Below, piece by piece: positions 25,943-34,100 of a stretch of DNA of 64,000 bases (the first letter of the stretch is position 1; each line of letters opens with the position of its first letter). The position numbers and the translations under genes were made by a program. Source of the DNA: Chitinophagales bacterium (GTDB lineage Bacteria > Bacteroidota > Bacteroidia > Chitinophagales > Chitinophagaceae); NCBI GenBank assembly GCA_015655015.1, contig JAATFV010000253.1, positions 1-64,000 on the forward strand, written 5' to 3'. The notes below the pieces were generated by a model. The model searched no databases. It had not been told where the DNA came from and was given only the letters and a program-made list of their open reading frames with translations.

Positions 25943-27652
25943 TCATCTGGCGCCAGCCGCTCTCGGCTTGGCAGGACCAGGTGCAGGCCGGGTGGCCGGC
26001 TCAGGTTTTTTCTTCAACATTGTTATTATTTTCGTAGCCGAGGCATTGGTAGGGTCTATTTCCAACACTTTCTCCATATAGTTGATGGCTGTCGGCTTGT
26101 CTTTTTTAATGTCATTATAATACCCAGCCAGATAAAAATAAGAATTGAGGATCTGGCTCTTGTATTTGGCGGAATCCGGACTATTGGCGGCTTTTGCCGT
26201 CGAATCCAGGCTACGGGCCACCTGGGCCAGCTTGTCATAAGCCTCTACAGCCAGGCCTTGTGAGCTGGTTGAATCATCCTGGGCCTGCTTGCTGCGGGCG
26301 CACCAGAGATATCCATAGATCTCAGTAGGATACTTGGATTCATAAATACCGCAGAAAATGCTGTCGGCTGTTTTATAATTCCCGGCCTGATAATTGGCCA
26401 TACCCCAGGCATACACATCCGTATTGACAGGATTCTTCTTACTGTTATAGACAATAGCCGCCAGTTCCGCCGCAGCCGGCTTATTCCCCAGCTTTTTCAC
26501 CAGGTCGGTGGCCGATGCAATATATTTGGCCTTGAATTCCGGAAGGGTATCCCTTTGGATAGCCAGCGCATAATCAGCGATCGCTGTCAGCTTGGTAGCG
26601 GTATCGGTCGCTTTGGCGCTGATATTGGCGCGTTCCGCATAATCCCCGCCAATAATAGCCGCAGTGTCCTGCTTCTGAAAATAGGTAGTGATGTTTTGTT
26701 TGGCGCAAGCCAGGTCCCCCAGCGTGTCGCAGCAATAAGCTATCATTTTGTACAAACGGGGAGGAGCCTTGTCACCCAGTGCAGTGATCATGCCCTGAGC
26801 CTTATCTTTTGCTTCCGCAAATTTGGCCTGATTATACAGCTGATCGATCTTGGCGGCATCTACTTCCGGCCCCGGATCGGTATTGGCTATGAACTTGTCG
26901 AGATATTCAGCAGCCTTATTCACATCCCGGCTATAATAGTAATAATACAATTCATAATAAGCCGGTGCATAGGCAGGATCCAGCTGTATGGCCCCTTCAA
27001 AAGCCTCCAGGAAATACTCCTTATTATTCTGGGTCAGATAGATCTTCCCGATCTTATATTTTGCTTCAGCCCGTTTGGGATCTACTGTCAGCGCCTTCTG
27101 GTAAGATTGTACGGCATTTCCCCCGTCGATCAGCTTGCGGTAAGCATCCCCCAGGAGAACATAAGTCTCTGCATTATTGAAATTTTTCGTCTGGGTGGCC
27201 AGGGTCAGTTTTTCCACAGCATAAGCCGCATCTCCCGCCTTCGCGTCGATATTGGCATCTCCTACGGCATTTAATACATTGACATCCTTGCCCTTGGTGA
27301 GACTGATCGCCGTCTCGAAACGTTGACGGGCATCCGTTGTCTTTCCCTTACGCAGCTCGATATTCCCCATGCCTACCAGCAAGAGAGGGGCATTGCCATT
27401 AGACGTCAACGCCTTCGAATAAAGATCTTCCGCCGCAACGGAATCCTTCATATCCAGCATCGTCTGTCCCTGCCAATATACGGCATCAATATTATTGGGA
27501 TTGGAAGCCAACAATTTATCGAAAACATCCTTTGCACTCTTATACCGTTGATAATAAAGGAACTTTTTCCCCTGATCGACCGTTTGAGCAAATGCCACGT
27601 TGCAGAGACTTACAACGCCCGCCACAAGTAAGCTGAATCGCATCTTCTTCAT
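25943..27652 (-). CDS. Secreted tetratricopeptide-repeat protein
   Basis: A 569-aa protein with a signal peptide (KKMRFSLLVAGVVSLCNVAFAQ-type, cleaved after about residue 23) and TPR repeats through most of its length, for example YQKALTVDPKRAEAKYKIGK and AFEGAIQLDPAYAPAYYELY. The C-terminus ends in a Pro/Ala-rich tail (EPATRPAPGPAKPRAAG). I set the start at the ATG at 27652, directly before the signal peptide; the frame extends 36 codons upstream without signal-peptide character. It follows the PstS-like lipoprotein gene by 85 bp. Similar TPR/PstS-like pairs occur beside TonB motor genes in Bacteroidota, so an envelope role is plausible but unproven. Confidence 0.85.
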   Translation of the reverse strand: MKKMRFSLLVAGVVSLCNVAFAQTVDQGKKFLYYQRYKSAKDVFDKLLASNPNNIDAVYWQGQTMLDMKDSVAAEDLYSKALTSNGNAPLLLVGMGNIELRKGKTTDARQRFETAISLTKGKDVNVLNAVGDANIDAKAGDAAYAVEKLTLATQTKNFNNAETYVLLGDAYRKLIDGGNAVQSYQKALTVDPKRAEAKYKIGKIYLTQNNKEYFLEAFEGAIQLDPAYAPAYYELYYYYYSRDVNKAAEYLDKFIANTDPGPEVDAAKIDQLYNQAKFAEAKDKAQGMITALGDKAPPRLYKMIAYCCDTLGDLACAKQNITTYFQKQDTAAIIGGDYAERANISAKATDTATKLTAIADYALAIQRDTLPEFKAKYIASATDLVKKLGNKPAAAELAAIVYNSKKNPVNTDVYAWGMANYQAGNYKTADSIFCGIYESKYPTEIYGYLWCARSKQAQDDSTSSQGLAVEAYDKLAQVARSLDSTAKAANSPDSAKYKSQILNSYFYLAGYYNDIKKDKPTAINYMEKVLEIDPTNASATKIITMLKKKPEPATRPAPGPAKPRAAGAR

Positions 27653-27737
27653 GTACTTTAGCTGTTTAATGTGTGTAAATTTAGAAAAATCTGGTTTATA
27701 ATTTTTATGAACTATACCTTTAATGAAACCGATTCGA

Positions 27738-28676
27738 TTAATTGTTGATTTGCGTGTCACGTACCTGGAAGGACATTTTCGAAGGCCAGAGATATGCCCG
27801 GCTAAAAATTAACTGTCCCCTTTCAAACTGCAGGAAATTTACGAAGTTGTTCCCTACCCCACTGTAATTCTCCTTTAATATGTAATACAAACTCCGCACC
27901 AATGGGTATCGCCGCAAGGCAATATTTGCCTGGTAGGGCTTAACATAAGTCTCCCCGAGGCAGCTTACACAGCGCAGGGAGGCGATATTCACTTTTTTCA
28001 GGAAACTTACCTGCTTGGGATCGTCCTGATCCCCTATCCAGCTCACCCCTATAAAACCCACAGCCCGGGGATTTGACGCCACATAATTGATCACCTCCTC
28101 GCTGGACCTGGCAGCTACCACATTCTTGCCCAGCGGCTGTCCCTTCAAGACCGAATCGATCGCATAACGTACCGTACTCGTAGCAGAAATCCCGTCCATT
28201 ACCGGCTGGTGCACCTTATCACTGCCGTCCAGCATAGCGTGGATATCCTTTATTTCAAATATGGAATCTTTAGACGTATTGTTTACGATCACCGCGATCG
28301 CATCATAAGCCAGCGGCCCCACCGTCGGCGTCAGATGAAAAGAATCTACATAAAACTTCTCCTCGTCCCGGCTGAGCCCCCGGGTAACGATCACCATACG
28401 GGTGCTGTCCGTGGCCAGATCACGGAAACATTCCGCTTCCGCCTTATAATGAGGGATGATCTTTACATTGGGAAAAGAAGATTCGAAGACCTGAATCTGC
28501 GAATCGATAACGTGACGAAAAGACTCGTCCACACTGATATTAAGCGTGCCGGAAGTAGGCGACTCCTGGGGATTTTTATTCCCATTATTACCACAGCCTC
28601 CCAGGAACAGGCAGGCAGTGATCCCGATCAGAAGGCCTTTACCATTACTAAATATATGCCGGAAAGCAACTCGCAT
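27738..28676 (-). CDS. PstS-like substrate-binding lipoprotein
   Basis: A 312-aa protein with a lipobox (LFLGGC, Cys at about residue 28) and the fold of phosphate-type periplasmic binding proteins: GTLNISVDESFRHVIDSQIQ at the mature N-terminus, then VIVTRGLSRDEEKFY and DAIAVIVNNTSKDSIFEIKD, the last being typical of the PstS family. No phosphate transporter permease or ATPase genes are nearby, so it may be a sensor or scaffold rather than a transporter part. The ATG at 28676 overlaps the stop codon of the upstream small membrane protein gene (TGATG), which suggests coupled translation. Confidence 0.85.
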   Translation of the reverse strand: MRVAFRHIFSNGKGLLIGITACLFLGGCGNNGNKNPQESPTSGTLNISVDESFRHVIDSQIQVFESSFPNVKIIPHYKAEAECFRDLATDSTRMVIVTRGLSRDEEKFYVDSFHLTPTVGPLAYDAIAVIVNNTSKDSIFEIKDIHAMLDGSDKVHQPVMDGISATSTVRYAIDSVLKGQPLGKNVVAARSSEEVINYVASNPRAVGFIGVSWIGDQDDPKQVSFLKKVNIASLRCVSCLGETYVKPYQANIALRRYPLVRSLYYILKENYSGVGNNFVNFLQFERGQLIFSRAYLWPSKMSFQVRDTQINN

Positions 28677-28909
28677 CAATGGAAATAGTTTTGTTTGTAC
28701 CCGCGGTAAATACGAAACCCTCCATATAAAAGGCAGAGACCGGAAAAGCCATACCGGGAAAAATCACTCATCCCAAAATCAAATCCCAGCTTAGGGGCAA
28801 TTAAAAAGAATACCCCAAACCCGAAGATCATCACACCCATCCCGTAATCAAGGATGGCCCTCCTAAGAGCATAACCCTTTTTTCGCCTGTCCGGAGCCCC
28901 ATTTTCCAT
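28676..28909 (-). CDS. Small two-helix membrane protein
   Basis: A 77-aa protein with a charged N-terminus (NGAPDRRKKGYALRRAI) and two hydrophobic segments, about residues 24-42 (MGVMIFGFGVFFLIAPKLG) and 53-67 (YGFSGLCLLYGGFRIYRG). Its stop overlaps the start of the PstS-like gene, so both are probably translated together. I do not recognise a family; a membrane companion of the PstS-like lipoprotein is an inference from the overlap. Confidence 0.7.
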   Translation of the reverse strand: MENGAPDRRKKGYALRRAILDYGMGVMIFGFGVFFLIAPKLGFDFGMSDFSRYGFSGLCLLYGGFRIYRGYKQNYFH

Positions 28910-29201
28910 TTTTAACCAGAGTTTTCAGTTGTTGGTCGGGCAAATTAATGAAATAACACCAAAAAGAATCAACCGTGTAAGGTCTATTACTTATTAAATT
29001 CTTATTAATATCAAATTTCTTCCCCCCTCGCCCGTTGCTTTCCCTCTCTCACCTGCCTTCTTTTGTCTTCTTCCCGGGACTCATCCCAGCGCTCCTGACG
29101 AATCCATTTTCATCTGATAAGATGCCTTCTATTAATCCTTTCCATAAAAATCACTGTTAAAGCCAGCCTAAAGTCCCCCCTTGTATCTTATTTTTGCGCC
29201 C

Positions 29202-29729
29202 ATGCACAAAGAAGCTGTGAAGGTTTCCTCCAACAGGACGCCGTCCTTTTTAATGGTCTGTCTCGGCAACATCTGCCGCAGCCCGCTGGCAGAAGGCATC
29301 CTGCAGCAAAAAGCCCGGGAGGCCGGCCTCGACTGGGAAGTGGATAGCGCAGGCACCAACGGTTTCCATATCGGAGAAGCCCCCCACCCTCTCTCTCAAA
29401 AAGTTGCCGGAAAGAATGGGCTCGATATCAGCCTGCAGCGGGCCCGAAAATTCAAAGCAGATGATTTTCAACGCTTTGACAAGATCTATGCCATGGCAGG
29501 AGACGTCATACAGGAAATGCGCCGGATCGCCGGCCGTTCATTCGACCCTTCCAAAGTAGAGCTGCTCCTCAACGAGCTGCATCCCGGCCGCAACGAGGAC
29601 GTACCCGACCCCTGGTCCGGACCGGAATCCGGCTACCACGAAGTCTACCAAATGATCGACCAGGCCGCCGACAAAATTATTGAGCGTTACGGGGCCCCCT
29701 CCGCCCCGGTAAAAAAAGAACAAAAATGA
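29202..29729 (+). CDS. Low-molecular-weight protein tyrosine phosphatase
   Basis: A 175-aa phosphatase. The P-loop CLGNICRSPLAEG provides the nucleophile Cys20 and Arg26 (C-x5-R), and the general acid is Asp136 in NEDVPDPWSG. The ATG at 29202 leaves the residues needed for the first beta strand (SFLMVCLGN); the later ATG at 29253 would delete that strand. The sequence TATTTTTG lies immediately before the ATG (29189-29196), so a promoter there would give a nearly leaderless message, though no matching TTG element is at the right distance. The stop overlaps the hisS start by ATGA, so the two are probably co-translated. Its targets are unknown. Confidence 0.92.
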   Translation: MHKEAVKVSSNRTPSFLMVCLGNICRSPLAEGILQQKAREAGLDWEVDSAGTNGFHIGEAPHPLSQKVAGKNGLDISLQRARKFKADDFQRFDKIYAMAGDVIQEMRRIAGRSFDPSKVELLLNELHPGRNEDVPDPWSGPESGYHEVYQMIDQAADKIIERYGAPSAPVKKEQK

Positions 29730-31120
29730 GCAAACCGTCTTTACCGCAAGGCACCCGCGACTTCGGAGCCGCCACCGTCCGCAAGCGAAACTATATCTTC
29801 CATACCATCCGCACCGTTTTTGAACGCTACGGCTACCAGCCGCTGGAAACCCCGGCCATGGAACAGCTCGATACCCTAATGGGAAAATATGGAGAAGAAG
29901 GAGACCGGCTCATCTTCAAGATCCTCAACAACGGCCTGGGCGACCCCAGGAACATCGACAAAGCCCGCGCCGCCTTCGAGAACGTCTTACAGGGAAAGAA
30001 CAGCAAAGAGCTCACCGAACGGGCTTTACGTTACGATCTCACTATCCCCTTTGCCCGTTATGTGGCCATGAACCACGGCCAGCTCAGCTTCCCCTTCAAG
30101 CGATACCAGATCCAGCCCGTATGGAGAGCAGACCGCCCGCAGAAAGGACGCTACCGCGAATTCTATCAATGCGATGCGGACGTGGTAGGAAGCCCTTCCC
30201 TGATCAACGAGGTGGAGCTGGCCGCCATCTACAGCACCGTTTTCAACAAGCTGGGCCTTAGCGTCGATATCAAGGTCAACAACCGGAAGATCCTCGCCGC
30301 CCTGGCCGAAATTTGCGGCGGAGCGGATAAAATGACCGATATCACCGTCGCCATCGACAAACTGGACAAAATAGGCCTGGAAAAAGTGAAAGAGGAACTG
30401 GCCCAGCGGGAGCTCACCCCCTCTCAGATCGTCCTCATCGAAAAATACCTTAGCCTCGACGGCAGCAACTCCGGCAAACTGGACAAACTAAAAACCCTCT
30501 TCGCCGGCAACGACACCGGTTTGAAAGGGATCGAAGAGCTGGAATATCTGCTGGATTATAGTCAGGTTCAGGGATTGCACGCCGGCGGCCAGGTCATCAG
30601 CGGCTCCTCCCTCACCATCGACCTCACCCTGGCCCGGGGCCTCAACTACTACACCGGAACCATCTTCGAAGTAAAAGCCAATAACATACAAATGGGCAGC
30701 ATCGGCGGCGGCGGCCGTTACGACGACCTCACCGGCCTCTTCGGCGTACCCGGCATCCCGGGCGTAGGCATCTCCTTCGGCGTCGACAGGATCTACGATG
30801 TCATGGAAGAGCTGCAGCTCTTCCCCGCTGACGTACATATCGGCACGCAGGTATTATTCTTTCACCTGGGAGAGGCGGAATCCAGGGCCGCATTCGGCCT
30901 CATGCAGCAGCTCCGCGACAAAGGCATTCGCTGCGAGCTCTACCCCGAACAGGCAAAATTCGACAAGCAGTTCAAATACGCGGAAAAGAAGAACATCCGC
31001 TTTGCCGTAATGATCGGCGAGGCGGAGCTGGCCAACAAAACCTGCACGATGAAGGACCTGACCCAACGGTCCCAGGTCACCCTGAGCTTTGAAGAATTAC
31101 TTCACAAAGCTGCGTTCTGA
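29726..31120 (+). CDS. hisS: Histidyl-tRNA synthetase
   Basis: A 464-aa class II synthetase that charges tRNA-His. Motif 1 lies in the N-terminal region (GTRDFGAATVRKRNYIFHTI), motif 2 in RYQIQPVWRADRPQKGRYRE, and the histidine-specific block is LARGLNYYTGTIFEV. Motif 3 is GGGGRYDDLTGLFG... with GISFGVDRIYDVM, and the last 90 residues form the anticodon-binding domain. The ATG overlaps the phosphatase stop codon (ATGA). It ends 1 bp from the convergent efflux gene. Confidence 0.96.
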   Translation: MSKPSLPQGTRDFGAATVRKRNYIFHTIRTVFERYGYQPLETPAMEQLDTLMGKYGEEGDRLIFKILNNGLGDPRNIDKARAAFENVLQGKNSKELTERALRYDLTIPFARYVAMNHGQLSFPFKRYQIQPVWRADRPQKGRYREFYQCDADVVGSPSLINEVELAAIYSTVFNKLGLSVDIKVNNRKILAALAEICGGADKMTDITVAIDKLDKIGLEKVKEELAQRELTPSQIVLIEKYLSLDGSNSGKLDKLKTLFAGNDTGLKGIEELEYLLDYSQVQGLHAGGQVISGSSLTIDLTLARGLNYYTGTIFEVKANNIQMGSIGGGGRYDDLTGLFGVPGIPGVGISFGVDRIYDVMEELQLFPADVHIGTQVLFFHLGEAESRAAFGLMQQLRDKGIRCELYPEQAKFDKQFKYAEKKNIRFAVMIGEAELANKTCTMKDLTQRSQVTLSFEELLHKAAF

Positions 31121-31121
31121 A

Positions 31122-34100
31122 TTACCTCCATCCCCCGCCCAGCGCCCGATAGAGGTTGATGGTATTCAGGTAAACATTTTTTTTGGCGCCGATCATTTCC
31201 AGCTCGGCATCCAGCACACTCCGTTGCGCGGTGATCACTTCGAGGTAAGAAGCCCTGCCGACCACGTAGAGATCACTCGCCACACCCACTGCCTTATTGA
31301 GGGCTCCGACCTCTTCCTGCTTCAGCCGGTAGAATTCGCTGTAATTGCCGATACCTTTCAGACTATTGCTCACTTCCCGGAACCCCGTCAGGATCGTCTT
31401 CTGATAGGCATAGAGGGCCAGCCTGCCTTCGGCGATCACACGCTCATAGTCTGCACGGATCCCCTGCCTGTTGAAGATGGGCGCGGTCAACCCTCCCGCC
31501 AATCCATAAACGAACGAGCCCGCGTTGAAAAGAAAGGCAGTCGCAAAGGCATTGTACCCGGCCGAACCCGACAGCGTCAGCGATGGAAAAAATGCCGCCC
31601 TCGCCACACGGATATCCGCATTCATGGCAGTGAGCTCAGCCTCGGCCTCCCTGATATCGGGACGGTTCAGCAGGAGCTGCGAAGGGATGCCTGCAGAAAG
31701 TACGCCCGGCGCCTTTAAGGCCGATAAGGAAGAATCACGCCCGACCCGCCGGGAATAAGTTCCATCCAGAAAATTCAGCTGGCTTTCAGCTTCAGCGATC
31801 TGCTGCGCCGTAGTATGCAGCAGCCCCTTCGTGTGCAGCAGCTGGGCCTCGAACTGCTGCACGGCCAGCTCGGTAGCCCTTCCCCCCAGCTTCTGTATTT
31901 TAACGATCTCCAGGGCATTCTCCTGCAGCCGGATATTCTTTCGCAGAATAGCCTGCTCGTTATCCAGGGTCATCAATTCATAATACAGCGTGGCGATCTC
32001 TGCCGTAAGCGCCGTCACGACCATCCGGTAGCCTTCCCGGCTGGCCAGGAGACGGGCATAAGCCGCCCGCTTACGGGTATGCAGCCTTCCCCAAAGGTCC
32101 ACTTCCCAGGAACTCCTGAACCCTACAAAATAATCAGGGGTCGGGTCCGGAATATGCTGATCCTTCGAAATATCCGGCGACAGGTTGGTATCGAAATTAC
32201 CCACGCCGTCCATCGTATAGTCGCTATACCGCCTGAGCCCTGCCGTCACTTCCGCATTGACAGAAGGAAATAGCCAGGACCGGCTGTATTTCAGATTGGC
32301 GCCGGCGATCTCAACTTTCTGCAGAGCCGACAATATATCAGGATTGGCTGCCAGCGCCGTATCGATCAGCTGCAGCAGGTAGGGATCCGGAAACAAATCC
32401 TTCACCGGTAAGGCGGCGATATTGAAAGTATCCGAATGGTCCCCGCCGTTATGCTCCCTGTCGTTATGGCTCCCATCGTTTGTGCGCAGCCCATCGCGGT
32501 CAACAGTATCCCTCCCTGATCCTGCGCTATCAGCACCCGCCCCATATCCTGCCGGCAGGCCGGAAGGCTGCCTGATCGTGACAGCCTTATAGTGCGTACA
32601 TCCGGGGAGTAACATCACCGTTAGGAGCAGGACGGCCGTGACCGGGCTGACGGCTACAGGAACAGGAAGCCTTTTGCGTTTAACCCCCAGGCCGGCGAAG
32701 ATCACATACAGACCGGGAATAAGGATCAATCCGAAAATAGTGCCGAATAACATACCCCCCGCCGCCGCCGTGCCGATGGACCGGTTGCCGATAGCGCCCG
32801 CCCCATCCGCCATACACAAGGGCATAAGGCCCGCGATAAAAGCCAGGGAAGTCATCAGGATAGGCCTTAGCCTCGACCTCGCCCCTTCCACGGCCGCCTG
32901 CAGGATAGCAATCCCATCCTTCTGCCGCTGAATGGCGAATTCGACGATCAGGATCGCATTTTTACCCAGCAGCCCGATCAGCATCACCAGCGCGACCTGC
33001 GCATAAATATTATTCTCCAGCCCCATTATCTTCAAAAAGAAAAAAGCGCCGAAAATACCCGTCGGCAAAGAAAGAATGACCGGCAGCGGAAGCAGGAAGC
33101 TCTCATATTGCGCCGCCAGCAGCAGATAGACGAACAACAGGCAGATAATGAAAATATAAATGGCCTGATTCCCGGAAAGGACCTCCTCCCGGGTCATTCC
33201 CGACCATTCGAAACGATAGCCCTTCGGCAGCTTTTCAGCGGCCTTTTTTATAGCATCGATCACATCCCCGCTGCTGTAGCCGGCAGCGGCATCTCCCGTG
33301 ATCATGGCCGAAGTATACATATTGTAACGGGTCAGTTGCTCAGGACCATGGATCCTATCCATCTTGATGAAGCTGGCAAAAGGCACCATCTCCCCTTTTT
33401 CATTCTTCACCTGCAATCGCAGCACATCCTCCGGCCTGGACCTGAATTCCGGGGCGGCCTGCACCATCACTTTGTAAAGCTGACCGAACCGGATAAAATT
33501 GGAAGCGTAATAACTGCCCATCAGCGTCTGCAGGGTGGACATGGCCCGGGAGATCGTAATGCCTTTCTGAGCCGCGATCGCCTGATCCACACTGATCATA
33601 TACTGAGGGAAATTGGGATCGAAAGTGGAGAAAGCCCCGGTGATGGCCGGAGATTCATTCAGCGAATGGATAAATCCGCTGCTGACATCAGCCGTCTTTT
33701 GCAGGTCGTCGCTGCCGCTATGGTCCAGCAGGCGTATCTCGAATCCGCTGGCATTCCCGAATCCCGGCACAGTAGGAGGCGGAAAGAACTGGATGTCCGC
33801 ATCGGCAATGGAATGGGTCTTTTTTTCCAGCTGCTCAATAATTTCCTGCATCGATTCCTTTCGTTCGTCCCAGGGTTTAAGATTGATCATAGCCATTCCA
33901 TAGGAGGCGCCGGCCACTTCATTTACCAGGCTATAACCCGACAGCGTGGATACCGATTCGATGAATCCCATCGACTTTGTCTGCCGCTGCACCTCGCTCA
34001 ATACCTGCTCGGTCCGTTCGACAGTAGAACCGGCCGGCGTAGTGACATTGACATAGATCATCCCCTGGTCTTCCGTGGGAATGAAGCCTGACGGAAGAAC

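Noticed and set aside
32590..32700. Two separate genes for permease and outer-membrane factor
   Set aside because: No stop codon and no start codon with a complete signal peptide exist at the junction. A missing base in the G run cannot be excluded without resequencing, so this is listed as a test in the findings.
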